From Mercurialis annua (taxonomy: Eukaryota; Streptophyta; Magnoliopsida; Malpighiales; Euphorbiaceae), in assembly GCF_937616625.2 (NCBI RefSeq), contig NC_065572.1:42683653-42747652 (forward strand): a stretch of 64,000 nucleotides of DNA, in the 5' to 3' direction. Position 1 is the first letter of the stretch. Every line of letters starts with the position of its first letter. This document shows positions 25,073-39,505 of the stretch, in pieces. The notes beneath the pieces are model-generated. The model ran no database searches. It was not told the origin of the DNA and saw nothing but the letters and a program-made list of their open reading frames with translations. The translations under genes were made by a program, and so were the position numbers.

Positions 25073-28000
25073 TTTACAAACGTTCTGAAACAAATCCAAA
25101 TGTTTCCCCTTTTTAGCAATTTAAGCCAAATGTTTACAAACATTACGAAAAGAATCCAAGCGTTTCAAATTTTTAGCAATCTAAACCAAACATTTATAAA
25201 AGTTACGAAACAAATCCAAACGTTTCACCTTTTTAGCTATTTAAGCCGTACGTTTACAAACGTTACGAAACAAAAACAAACATTTCACCTTTTTCGCAAT
25301 TTAAGCCAAACATTTACAAACGTTAAGAATCAAATCCAAATGCTTTCCCAGTTTAGCGATTTAAGCCAAACGTTAAAAAAGTTACGAAACAAATCCAAAC
25401 ATTTCACCTTTTTAGCAATTTATGCCAAACGTTTACAAACGTTACGATTTAAATCGCAACGTTTCACCTATTTAGCGATTGAAGCCAAACGTTTACAAAC
25501 GTTACGAAACAAATCCATACATTTAACCCTTTTAGCGATATAAGCCAAACGTTTACAAACGTTACGATACAAATCCAAATGTTTCACCTTTCTAGTATTT
25601 TAAGCCAAACGTTTAAAAACGTTACAAAACAAATCCAAGCGTTCCACCTTTTTAGCAATTTAAGCCAAACGTTTACAAACGTTACGAAACAAATCCAAGC
25701 GTTTTATCTTTTTAGCAATTTAAGCCAAACGTTTATAAACGCTATGAAACAAATCTAAATGTTTCACCTTTTTAGCGATTTAAGCCAAACGTTTACAAAA
25801 GCTACGATACAAATCCAAACGTTTCACATTTTTAGCGATTCAAGCCAAACATTTACAAACGTTGCGAAACAAATCCAAATGTTTCACCTTTTTATCGATT
25901 CAAGCCAAGTGTTTACAAACGTTACGAAACAAATCAAAATGTTTCACCTTTTTAGCTATTTAAGCAAAACGTTTACAAATATTACGAAACAAATCCAAAC
26001 GTTTCGCCTTTTTAGCAATTTAAGCCAAACGTTTACAAACGTTACAAAACAAATCTAAACGTGTCGCCTTTTTAGATATTTAAGCGAAATATTTACCTAA
26101 GTTACGAAACAAAACCAAACGTTTAAAACGTTACAAAACAAATTCAAATGTTTCATATTTTTAGCGATTTAAGCCAAACCTTTACAAACGTTACAAAACA
26201 AAACCAAGCGTTTAAATTTTTAGAAATTTAAGCCAAACGTTTGCAAAAAATACAAAACAAATCCAAGCGTTTCATCTTTTTAGAAATTTAAGCCAGACGT
26301 TTACAAACGTTACGAAACAAATCCAAACGTTTCCTCTTTTTAGCGATTTAAGCCACACGTTTAAAACATTAAGAAATAAATCAAAACGTGTCACCTTTTA
26401 AGCGATTCATGCCAACCGTTACGAAACAAATCCAAACATTTTGCCTTTTTAGCAATTTTAGACAAACATTTAGAAACTGTGCAAAACAAATCCAAACACT
26501 TCACCTATTATTTCACCTATTTAGCAATGTAAGCCAAAGTTTACAAACGTTACAAAACAAATCCAAGCGTTTTACCTTTTTAGCAGTTAAAGCCAAACGT
26601 TTACAAACATTACGAAACAAATCCAAGCGTTTCACATTTTTTGCAATTTAAGCCAAACGTTAACAAACGTTATGAAAAAAATCCAAACGTTTCACCTTTT
26701 TTGCGATTTAAGCCAAACGTTTACAAACGTTAAGAAACAAATCCAAAGGTTTCACTTTTTTAGCAATTTAAGCCAAACGTTTACAAACGTTACAAAACAA
26801 ATCCAAGCGTTTCACCTTTATAAGAATTTATGCCAAACGTTTACAAACGTTACGAAACAAATCCAAGCGTTTCACCTTTTTAGCAATTTAAGCCAAAAGT
26901 TTACAAACGTTACGAAACAAATCCAAGCGATTCACCTTTTTAGCAATTTAAGCCAAAAGATTACAAACGTTAAGAAACAAATCCAAGCATTTCACCTTTT
27001 TAGAAATTTAAGCCAATCGTTTACAAACGTTACGAAACAAATTCAAATGTGTAACCTTTTCAGCAATTTTAGCTAAATGTTTACAAATTTTACGAAACAA
27101 ATTCAAATGTTTCCCCATTTTAGCGATTTAAGCAAAACATTTAAAACGTTACGAAACAAATCCAAAAGTTTCACCTTTTTAGCGATTTAAGCCAAACGTT
27201 TACAAATGTTACAAAACAATTCCTAACGTTTCCCCTATTTAGCGATTGAAGCCAAACGTTTACAAACATTACGAAACAAATCCAGATGTTTCCCATTTTT
27301 AGCAATTTAAGCCAAACGTTTACAATCGTTACAAAACAAAACCAATCGTTTCACCTTTTTAGCAATTTAAGACAAACGTTTACAAATGTTACGAATCAAA
27401 TCCAAGCGTTTCCACCTCTTTAGCAATTTAAGTCAAACGTTTACAAACGTTACGAAACAAATCCAAACGTTTCATCTTTTTAGCGATTTAAGCCAAAGGT
27501 TTACAAACGGTACAAAAAAAAATCCAAATATTTCACCTTTTGAGCGATTTAAGTTAAACATTTATAAACGCTACAAAACAAATCCAAACATTTCACCTTT
27601 TTAGCAATTTATGCCAAACGTTACGAAACAAAACCAAGTGTTTCACCCGTTTTAGAGATTTAAGCCAAACGTTTAAGGCAAACGTGTATAAATGGTACGA
27701 AACAAATCCAAACGTTTCACCTTTTCAGCGATTTAAGCCAAACGCTTACCTAAGTTACAAAACAAAACCAAATGCTTTACAATTTTAGTGATTTAAGCCA
27801 AACATTTCACCTTTTTAGCGATTGAAACAAAACGTTTACAAACATTATGAAACAAATCCAAACGTTTCCCATTTTTAGCAATTTAAGCCAAACGTTTACA
27901 AACGTTACGAAACAAAACCAAGCGTTTCACCTTTTTAGCAAATTAAGCCAAACGTTAACAAACGTTACGAAACAAATCCAAGCGTTTCACGTTTTTAGCA

Positions 28001-31000
28001 AATTAGGCCAAACGTTTACAAACGTTATGAAACAAATCCAAACGTTTCAACTTTCTAGCGATTTAAGCCAAACTTTTACAAACGTTACGAAACAAATCCA
28101 AAGGTTTCAACTTTTTAGCGATTTAAGCTAAATGTTTGCAAACGTTACGAAACAAATCCAAACGTTTCCCCATTTTAGCAATTTAAGCTAAACGTTTACA
28201 AACGTTACGAAACAAATCCAATCGATTCACGTTTTTAGTAATTTAAGCCAAAGGTTTACAAACGTTACGAAACAAATTGAAGCGTTTCACCTTTTGAGAA
28301 ATTTAAGCCAAACGTTTACAAAGGTTACGAAGAAAATCTAAACGTTTCCCCTTTTTAGTGATTTAAGCCAAACGTTTACAAACGATACGAAACGAATCCA
28401 AACGTTTCACCTTTTTAGCGATTTAAGCATCACGTTTACAAAGGTTACGAAACAAATCCAAACGTTTCACCTTTTCAGCGATTAAAGCCAAACGTTTACA
28501 AACGTTACGAAATAAAACCAAACGTTTAAAATGTTACGAAACAAATCCAAACGTTTCACACTTTTAGCAATTTAAACAAAACGTTTACAAACGTTACGAA
28601 ACAAAACCAGTCGTTTCATCTTTTTAGCAATTTAATCCAAACATTTACAAACGTTACGAAACAAATTCAAGCGTTTCACCTTTTTAGATATTTAAGCCAA
28701 TCGTTTACAAACGTTACGAAAATTCAAACGTTTAACCTTTTTAGCAATTTTAGCCAAACGTTTACAAATATTACGAAACAAATTCAAACGTTTCCCCATT
28801 TTAGCGATTTAAGCCAAACGTTTAAAATGTTACGAAACAAATCCAAAAATTTCACCTTTTTAGCGATTTAAGCCAAACGTTTACAAATGTTACGAAACAA
28901 TTCCAAATGTTTCACCTATTTAGCGATTGAAGCCAAACGTTTACAAACATTACGAAACAAATCCAGACGTTTCCCATTTTTAGCAATTTAAGCCAAACGT
29001 TTACAATCGTTACAAAACAAAACCAATCGTTTCACCTTTTTAGCAAGTTAAGACAAACGTTTACAAATGTTATGAAACAAATCCAAGCGTTTCTACCTCT
29101 TTAGCAATTTAAATCAAACGTTTACAAACGTTACAAAACAAATCCAAACGTTTCATCTTTTTAGCGATTTAAGCCAAAGGTTTATAAACGGTACGAAAAA
29201 AATCCAAACGTTTCACCTTTTCAGGGATTTAAGTTTAACGTTTATAAACGCTACAAAACAAATCCAAACGTTTCACCTTTTTAGCAATTTATGCCAAACG
29301 TTACGAAACAAAACCAACTGTTTCACCCTTTTTAGAGATTTAAGCCAAACGTTTAAGCCAAACGTTTATAAATGGTACGAAAGAAATCCAAACATTTCAC
29401 CTTTTCAGCGATTTAAGCCAAACGCTTACCTATGTTACAAAACAAAACCAAATGCTTTACAATATTAGCGATTTAAGCCAAATGTTTAAAACGTTACGAA
29501 AAAAATCCAGATGTTTCACCGTTTTAGTGATTTAAGCCAAACGTTTACAAACGATAAAAAACAAATCCAAATGTTTCCCTTTTTTAGCGATTTAAGCCAA
29601 ACGTTTACAAACGTTACGCAATAATTCCAAACTTTTTCACCTTTTGAGCGATTTAAACCAAACGTTTACAAACGTTACGAAACAAATCCAAATGTTTCAC
29701 CTTTTCAACGATTTAAGCCAAATGTATACAGACGTTACGAAACAAATCCAAACATTTCACCTTTTTAGCGATATAAGCCAAATGTTTACAAACATTACGA
29801 AACAAAACCAAACGTTTAAAACGTTACGAAACAAATCCAAACGTTTCATATGTTTAGCAATTTTAGCCAAACGTTTACAAACATTATGAAACAAAACCAA
29901 TCGTTTCATCTTTTTAGAAATTTAAGCCAAACAATTACAAACGTTATGAAACAAATCCAAATGTTTCACCTTTTTAGCGATTTAAGCCAAACATTTACAA
30001 ACATTACGAAACAAATCCAAATGTTTCACCTTTTTAGAGATTTAAGCCAAACATTTAAAAACGGTACGAAACAAATCTAAACGTTTCACCTTTTAAGCTA
30101 TTTAAGCCAAACGCATACCTATATTATGAAACAAAACCAAATGTTTTCCCATTTTAGCGATTTAAGCCAAATGTTTAAAACATTACGAAACAAATCCAAA
30201 CTTTTCGCCTTTTTAGCAATTTAAGCCAAACGTTTACAAACGTTATGAAACAAATCCAAACGTTTCGCCTTTTTAAAGATTTAAGCCAAACATATACCGA
30301 TGTTACGAAACCAAACCAAACGTTTAAAATGTTACAAAATAAATCCAAACATTTCACATTTTTAGCGATTTAAGCCAAACCTTTACACACGTTACGAAAC
30401 AAAACCAAGCATTTCACATTTTTAGTAATTTTAGCCAAACGTTTACAAACATTACAAAACAAATCCAAGTGTTTCAACTCTTTAGCAATTTAAGCCAGAC
30501 GTTTACAAATGTTACGAAACAAATCCAAACGTTTCCTTTTTTTTTTTGCGATTTCGCCTCTTAAGCGTTTCACCCTTTTAGCGATTTAAGCCAAAGGTTT
30601 ACAAACTGTACGAAACAAATCCAAACGTTTCATTTTTTGAGCGATTTAAGCCAAATGTTTATAAACGCTGCGAAACAAATCCAAACGTTTCACCCTTTTA
30701 GCAATTTGAGTCAAACGTTTATAAATGTTACGAAACAAATCCAAGTATTTCTCCTATTAAGCAATTTAAGCCAAATGTATACAAACGTTACGAAACAAAT
30801 TAAAGCGTTTTACCTTTTTAGCAATTTAAGCCAAACGTTTACAAAGGTTACGAAGAAAATCCAAACGTTTCCCCTTTTTAGTGATTTAAGCCAAACGTTT
30901 ACAAACGATACGAAACGAATCCAAACGTTTCACCTTTTTAGCGATTTAAGCAACACGTTTACAAACGTTACGAAAAAAATCCAAACTTTTCACCTTTTCA

Positions 31001-34000
31001 GCGATTTAAGCCAAACGTTCACAAACGTTACGAAATAAAACCAAACGTTTAAAACGTTACGAAACAAATCCAAACGTTTCACCATTTTAGCGATTTAAGC
31101 AACACGTTTACAAACATTACGAAACAAAACCAATCGTTTCATCTTTTTAGCAATTTAAGCAAAACATTTACAAATGTTATGAAACAAATCCAAACTTTTC
31201 AACTTTTTAGCGAATTGAGCCAAACATTTACAAACGTTACGAAATAAATCCAAACGCTTTATCTTTTTAGCGAATTAAGCCAAATGTTTATAAGTGGTAC
31301 AATAGAAATCCAAACGTTTCACCTTTTAAGCGATTTAAGCCAAACGTTTATAAACGTTACGAAACAAATCCACATGTTTCGCCTTTTTAGCAATTTAAGC
31401 CAAATGTTTACAAACGATACGAAACAAATCCAAACGTTTCCCCTTTTTAGCGATTTAAGCCAAACATTTACAAACGTTATGAAACAAATCCAAACTTTTC
31501 ACCTTTTTAGCGATTCAATCCAAATGTTTAAAAAACGATACGAAAACAAATCTAAACGTTTCACCTTTTCAGCGATTTAAGCCAAACATTTACAAACGTT
31601 ACGAAACAATTCCAAACGTTTCACCTTTTTAGCGATTTAAGCTAAATGTTTGCAAACGTTACGAAACAAATCCAAACGTTCCCATTTTTAGCAATTTAAG
31701 CCAAACGTTTATAAACGGTACGAAACAAATCCAAACGTTTTTAGCAATGTAAGCCACACATTTACAGACGTGTCGAAACAATTCCAAACGTTTCACCTTT
31801 TTAGCTATTGAAGCCAAACGTTTACAAACATTATGAAACAAATCCAAACGTTTCCCATTTTTAGCAATTTAAGCCAAACGTTTACAAACGTTACGAAACA
31901 AAACCAAGCGTTTCACCTTTTTAGCAATTTAAGCAAAACGTTTACAAACATTACGAAACAAATCCAAGCGTTTCACGTTTTTAGCAATTTGGGCCAAACG
32001 TTTACAAACGTTACGAAACAAATCCAAACGTTTCAACTTTCTAGCGATTTAAGCCAAACTTTTACAAATGTTACGAAACAAATCCAAAGGTTTCAACTTT
32101 TTAGCGATTTAAGCTAAATGTTTGCAAACGTTACGAAACAAATCCAAACGTTTCCCTATTTTAGCAATTTAAGCTAAACTTTTACAAACGTTATGAAACA
32201 AATCCAAGCGATTCACCTTTTTAGAAATTTAAGCTAAAGGTTTACAAACGTTACGAAACAAATTAAACCGTTTCACCTTTTGAGCAATTTAAGCCAAAAG
32301 TTTACAGAGGTAACCAAGAAAATCCAAACGTTTTCCCTTTTTAGTGATTTAAGCCAAACGTTTACAAACGATACGAAACGAATCCAAACGTTTCACCTTT
32401 TTAGCGATTTAAGCAACACGTTTACAAATGTTACGAAACAAATCCAAACGTTTTACCTTTTCAACGATTTAAGCCAAACGTTTACAAACATTACGAAATA
32501 AAACCAAGCATTTAAAACGTTATGAAACAAATCCAAACGTTTCACACTTTTAGCAATTTAAACCAAACGTTTACAAACGTTACGAAACAAAACCAGTCGT
32601 TTCATCTTTTTAGCAATTTAATCCAAACATTTACAAACGTTACGAAACAAATCCAAGCGTTTCACCTTTTTAGAAATTTAAGCCAATCGTTTACAAACGT
32701 TACGAAACAAATTCAAACGTTTAACCTTTTTAGCAATTTTAGCCAAACGTTTACAAATGTTACGAAACAAATTCAAACGTTTCCCCATTTTAGCGATTTA
32801 AGCCAAACGTTTAAAACGTTACGAAACAAATCCAAAAATTTCACCTTTTTAGCGATTTAAGCCAAACGTTTACAAATGTTACGAAACAATTCCAAACGTT
32901 TCCCCTATTTAGAGTTTGAAGCCAAACGTTTACAAACATTACGAAACAAATCCAGACAATTCCCATTTTTAGCAATTTAAGCCAAACGTTTACAATCGTT
33001 ACAAAACAAAACCAATCGTTTCACCTTTTTAGCAATTTAAGACAAACGTTTACAAATTTTATGAAACAAATCCAAGCATTTCTACATCTTTAGCAATTTA
33101 AGTCAAACGTTTACAAACGTTACAAAACAAATCCAAACGTTTCATCTTTTTAGCGATTTAAGCCAAAGGTTTACAAACGGTACGAAAAAATCCAAACGTT
33201 TCACCTTTTCAGCGATTTAAGTTAAAAGTTTATAAACGCTACAAAACAAATCCAAACGTTTCACCTTTTTAGCAATTTATGCCAAACGTTACGAAACAAA
33301 ACCAAGTGTTTCACCCTTTTTAGAGATTTAAGCCAAAAGTTTAAGCCAAACGTTTATAAATGGTACGAAACAAATCCAAACGTTTCACCTTTTCAGCGAT
33401 TTAAGCCAAACGCTTACCTATGTTACAAAACAAAACCAAATGCTTTACAATTTTAGCGATTTAAGCCAAATGTTTAAAATGTTACGAAAAAAATCAAAAC
33501 GTTTCACCTTTTTAGTGATTTAAGCCAAACGTTTACAAACGATAAAAAACAAATCCAAATGTTTTCCCTTTTTAGCGATTTAAGCCAAACATTTACAAAC
33601 GTTACAACATAATTTCAAACTTTTTCACCTTTTGAGCGATTTAAGCCAAACGTTTACAAACGTTACGAAACAAAACCAAACGTTTAAAACGTTACGAAAC
33701 ATATCCAAACGTTTCATATTTTTAGCGATTTTAGCCAAACGTTTACAAACATTACGAAACAAAACCAATCGTTTCATCTTTATAGAAATTTAAGCCAAAC
33801 AATTACAAACGTTATGAAGCAAATCCAAACGTTTCCCCTTTTAAGCGATTTAAGCCAAACATTTACAAACATTACGAAACAAATCCAAATGTTTCACCTT
33901 TTTAGAGATTTAAGACAAACGTTTAAAAACGATACGAAACAAATCTAAATGTTTCACCTTTTAAGCTATTTAAGCCAAACGCTTACCTACATTACGAAAC

Positions 34001-37000
34001 AAAACCAAATGTTTTCCCATTTTAGCGATTTAAGCCAAATGTTTACAAACATTATGAAGCAAATCCAAACGTTTCGCCTTTTTAAAGATTTAAGCCAAAC
34101 ATATACCGACGTTACGAAACAAAACCAAACGTTTAAAATGTTACAAAACAAATCCAAACATTTCACATTTTTAGCGATTTAAGCCAAACCTTTACGAACG
34201 TTACGAATCAAAACCAAGCATTTCACCTTTTTAGTAATTTAAGCCAAACATTTACAAACACTACAAAACAAATCCAAGCATTTCAACTCTTTAGCAATTT
34301 AAGCCAGACGTTTACAAATGTTACGAAACAAATCCAAACGTTTCCTCTTTTTTTTGCGATTTCGCTTCTTAAGCGTTTCACCTTTTTAGCGATTTAAGCC
34401 AAACCTTAACAAACTGTACGAAACAAATCCAAACGTTTCACTTTTTGAGCGATTTTAGCCAAATGATTATAAACGCTACGAAACAAATTTAAACCTTTCA
34501 CATTTTTAGCAATTTGAGTCAAAGGTTTATATAAGTTACGAAACAAATCCAAGTGTTTCTCCTTTTAAGCAATTTAAGCCAAATGTATACAAACGTTACG
34601 AAACAAATTAAAGCGTTTCCCCTTTTTAGCAATTTAAGCCAAACGTTTACAAAGGTTACGAAGAAAATCCAAACGTTTCCCCTTTTTAGTGATTTAGCCA
34701 AACGTTTACAAACGATACGAAACAAATCCAAACGTTTCACCTTTTTAGCGATATAAGCAACACGTTTACAAATGTTACGAAACGAATCCAAACGTTTAAC
34801 CTTTTCAGCGATTTAAGCCAAACGTTTACAAACGTTACGAAATAAAACCAAACGTTTAAAACGTTACGAAACAAATCCAAACGTTTCACACTTTTTGCAA
34901 TTTAAACCAAACATTTACAAACATTACGAAACAAAACCAATCGTTTCATCTTTTTAGCAATTTAAGCCAAACGTTTACAAACATTAAGAATCAAACTCAA
35001 ACGTTTCACTTTTTTAGCAATTTAAGCCAAACATTTACAAACGTTACGAAACAAATCCAAAATTTTCACCTTTTTAGCGATTTAAGCCAAACGTTTACAA
35101 ACGATACGAAACAAATCCAAGCGTTTCACCTTTTTAGCAATTTAAGCCAAGCGTTTACAAACGCTACGAAACAAATCCAAGTATTTCACCTTTTTAGCAG
35201 TTTAAGCCAAACGTTTACAAACGTTACAAAACAAATCCAAACATTTCAACTTTTTAGAGATTTAAGCCAAACGTTTACAGATGTTACGAATCAAATCCAA
35301 ACGTTTCACCTTTTTAGCAATTTAAGCCAAACGTTTACAAACGTTAGGAAACTAATCCAAACTTTTAAAATGTTACGAAACAAACGTTACGAAACAAATC
35401 CAAACGTTTGCAAACGTTACGAAACAAAACCAAACGTTTTACCTTATTAGTGATTTAGGCCAAACGTTTACAAATGTTACGAAACAAAACCAAATGTTTC
35501 AGCATTTAGCGATATAAGCCATACGTTTACAAAAGTTACGAAACAAATCCAAATGTTTAACGTTTTTAGCGATTTAAGCCAAACAATTACAAACATTTTG
35601 AAACAAATCCAAACGTTTCACCTTTTTAGCGATTTAAGCCAAACGTTTACAAACGTTACGAAACAAAACGAAACGTTTCACCTTTTTAGTGATTTAAGCC
35701 AAACGTTTACAAACGTTATGAAATAAAACCAAACGTTTAAGACATTATGAAACAAATCCAAATGTTTCAAATCTTTAGCAAATTAAGCCAAAACTTTATA
35801 AAAGATACGAAACAAAACAAAGCGTTTCACCTTTTTAGCAGTTCAAGCCAAACGTTTACAAACTTTACGAAACAAATCCATGCGTTTCACATTTGTAGCG
35901 ATTAAAGCCATACGTTTACAAATGTTACCAAACAAATCCAAACGTTTAACTTTTTTAGTGATTTAAACCAAACATTTACAAACGTTACGATACAAATACA
36001 AACGTTACGAAAAAAATGTTACGAAACAAATCCAAACGTTTACAAACTTTACGAAACAAAACCATACGTTTCACCTTTTTAACAATTTAAGCCAAACCTT
36101 TACAAACGCTACGATACAAATGCAATCGTTTGAAACGTTACGAAATAAACGTTACGAAACAAATCCAAACGTTTACAAACGTTACGAAACAAAACCAAAC
36201 GTTTCACCTTTTTAGCGATATAAGCCGAATGTTTACAAACGTTACGAAACAAAACCAAACATTTAACTATTTTAGCAATTTATGCTAAACGTTTACAAAA
36301 GTTACGAAACAAATCCAAATGTTTTCCCATTTTAGCGATATAAGCCAAACGTCTAAAACGTTACAAAACAAATCCAAACATTTCTCCTTTTTAGCGATTT
36401 ATGCTAAGCGTTTACAAACATTACGAAACAAATCCAAACGTTTCCCCTATTTAGCAATATGAGCCAAACGTTTACAAACTTACGAAACAAATCCATACGT
36501 TTCTCCTTTTTAGCGATTTAAGCAAAACGGTTACAAATGTTACAATACAAATCTAAACATTTCACCTTTTTAGCGATATAAGCCAAACGTTGACAAAGAT
36601 TATGAAACAAATTCAAAAGTTTCACCTTTTTTGCCTTTTAAGCCAAACGTTTACAAACGTTAAGAAACAAATCCAAACGTTTCACCTTTTTACCGATTTA
36701 AGCCAAACGATTACAAACGTTACGAAACAAATCGAAACGTTTCACCTTTTTAGCGATTTAAGCCAAACATTTTCAAACGTTACGAAACAAATCCAAAACT
36801 TTTGTCTTTTTAGCGATTTAAGCCAAACGTTTACAAACATTACGAAATAAATTCAAACGTTTCGCCTTTTTTGCAATTTAAGCCAAACGTTTTTAAACGT
36901 TACAAAAAAAATCCAAACGTTTCACCTTTTGAGAGATTTAAGCCAAACATTTACCTATGTTACGAAACAAAACCAAACGTTTAAAACGTTACGAAACAAA

Positions 37001-39446
37001 TCCAAACGTTCCACATACGATTTAAGCCAAACCTTTACAAACGTTATGAAACAAAACCAAGAGTTTCACCTTTTTAGCAATTTAAGCCAAACGTTTAAAA
37101 AGTTACGAAACAAATCCAAACAATTCACATTTTTAGCAATTTAAGCCAGACGTTTACAAACTTTACGAAACAAATCCAAACGTTTCACCTTTTTAGCAAT
37201 TTAAGCCAAATGTTTACAAACGCTACGAAAAAAATCTAATTGTTTCACCTTTTTAGGGATTTAATCAAACGTTTACAAACGTTACCAAACAAATCCAAAC
37301 GTTTCAGCTTTTTAGCGATTAAAGTCAAACGCATACAAAAGTTTACAAATGTAACGAAACAAAAACCAAGTGTTTCACCTATTTTTAGCAATTTAAGCCA
37401 AACGTTTATGAACTTTACGAAACAAATCCAAGTGTTTCATCTTAATAGCAATTTAAGCCAAACGTTTACAAACGTTACGAAACAAATCCATGCGTGTCAC
37501 CTTTTTAGCAATTTAAGCAAAACGTATACAAACTTTACAAAACAAATCCAAACATTTTACTGTTTAGCGATTTAAGCCAAACATTTACAAACACAGGAAA
37601 CAAATCCAAACGTTTCACCTTTTAGCGATTTAAGCCAAACGTTTACAAACATTAAGAATCAAACTCAAACGTTTCACCTTTTTAGCAATGTAAGCCAAAC
37701 ATTTACAAACGTTGCGAAACAAATCCAAAATTTTCACCTTTTTAGCGATTTAAGCCAAATGTTTACAAACGATACGAAACAAATCCAAGCGTTTCACCTT
37801 TTTAGCAAAATAAGCCAAGCGTTTACAAACGCTACGAAACAAATCCAAGTGTTTCACCTTTTTAGCAGTTTAAACCAAACGTTTACAAACGTTACAAAAC
37901 AAATCCAAACATTTCACCTTTTTAGCGATTTAAGCCAAACGTTTACAAACGTTACGAATCAAATCCAAACGTTTCACCTTTTTAGCAATTTAAGCCAAAC
38001 GTTTACAAACGTTACGAAACAAAACCAAACGTTTCCCCTTTTTAGCAATTTTAGCTAAACGTTACGAAACAAATCCAAGTGTTTCAACTTTTTCACAATT
38101 CAAGCCAATCGTTTACAACCGTTACGAAACAAAACCAAACGTTTCACCTTTTGAAGCAATTTTAGCCAAACTTTTACAATCGTTACGAAACAAATCCAAG
38201 TGTTTCACCTTTTTAGCAATTTAAGCCAAAAATTTGTTTACAAACGTTACGAAACAAACCAAATGTTTCCCCTTTTTAGCAATTTAAGCCAATCGTTTAC
38301 AAACGTTACGAAACAAATCCAAGCATTTCACCTTTTTAGCAATTTAAGCCAATCGTTTACAACCGTTACAAAACAAAACCAAACGTTTCACCTTTTTAGC
38401 AATATTAGCCAAACGTTTACAAACGTTACGAAACAAATCCAATTGTTTCACCTTTTTAGCAATTTAATCCATATATTTGTTTACAACCGTTACAAAACAA
38501 ATCTAAACGTTTCACCTTTTTAGCGATTTAAGCCAAACATTTACAAACGTTACGAAACAAATCCATATGTTTCACCTTATTAGCTATTTAAGCCAAACGT
38601 TTACAAATTCTACGAAACAAATCCAAACGTTTAAAACGTTACGAAACAAACATTACGAAACATATCTAAACGTTTACAAACGTTACAAAACAAAACCAAA
38701 CGTTTCAAATTTTAAGTGATTTTAAGACAAACATTTACAAACGTTACAAAATAAAACAAAATGTTTCACCTTTTTAGCGATTTAAGCCATACGTTTACAA
38801 ACGTTACGAAACAAATCCAAACGTTTCACTTTTTTAGAGATTTAAGCCAAACTTTTACAAACGTTACGAAACAAATCGAAACGTTTCACATTTTTAGCAA
38901 TTTAAGCTAAACGTTTACAAAGTTACGAAACAAAACCAAACGTTTCACCTTTTTAGAGATATACGCCAAACGTTTACAAACGTTACGAAACAAAACTAAA
39001 CGTTTAAAATGTTATGAAAGAAATCCAAACGTTTTATATTTTTAGCAATTTATGCCAAACCTTTACTAATGTTGCGAAACAAAACCAAGAGTTTCACCTA
39101 TTTAGTAATTTAAGCCAAATGTTAACAAACGTTTGGAATCAACTCCAAGTGTTTCACCTTTTTAGAAATTTAAACGAAACGTTTACAAACGTTCCGAAAC
39201 AAATCCAAACGTTTCCCCTTTTTAGCAATTTAAACCAAACGTTTACAAACGTTTGGAAAAAAATCCAAGCGTTTCAAATTTTTAGTAATTTAAACCAAAC
39301 ATTTACAAAAGTTACGAAACAAATCCAAACGTTTCACCTTTTTAGCGATTTAAGCCAAACGTTTAAAAACGTTACGAAACAAAACCAAACATTTCACCTT
39401 TTTAGCAATTTAAGCCAAACATTTACAAATGTTAAGAAACAAATCC

Positions 39447-39505
39447 AAATGTTTTCCCAGTTTAGCGATTTAAGCCAAACGTTAAAAATGTTACGAAACA
39501 AATCC
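39447..39505. repeat. 59-bp monomer present only in copy 2
   Basis: Copy 2 holds a complete extra monomer here, beginning AAATGTTTTCCCAGTTTAG. The equivalent site in copy 1 (near 9201) passes directly from the preceding to the following monomer. The same monomer type with TTCCCAGTTTAG survives at 25346-25360 and 55700 in related blocks, so loss from copy 1 is more likely than gain in copy 2. Confidence 0.8.

Larger units (their letters stand above)
4711..34955. repeat. 30.3-kb segmental tandem duplication, copy 1
   Basis: The whole interval, including satellite variants, the MITE and two solo LTRs, is repeated downstream in the same orientation. The offset is 30245 bp near 4741-9060, 30305 near 9400-11280, 30350 at the (+) LTR, about 30347 near 18-19 kb, 30345-30352 across the (-) LTR, and about 30347 at 32-33 kb. 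The changes in offset are mostly monomer-scale indels. By eye, the (+) LTR pair differs at about 18 of 3057 positions, and the (-) LTR pair at about 13 substitutions plus two small indels. Boundaries are uncertain by a few tens of bases because both edges lie in satellite. Confidence 0.93.
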
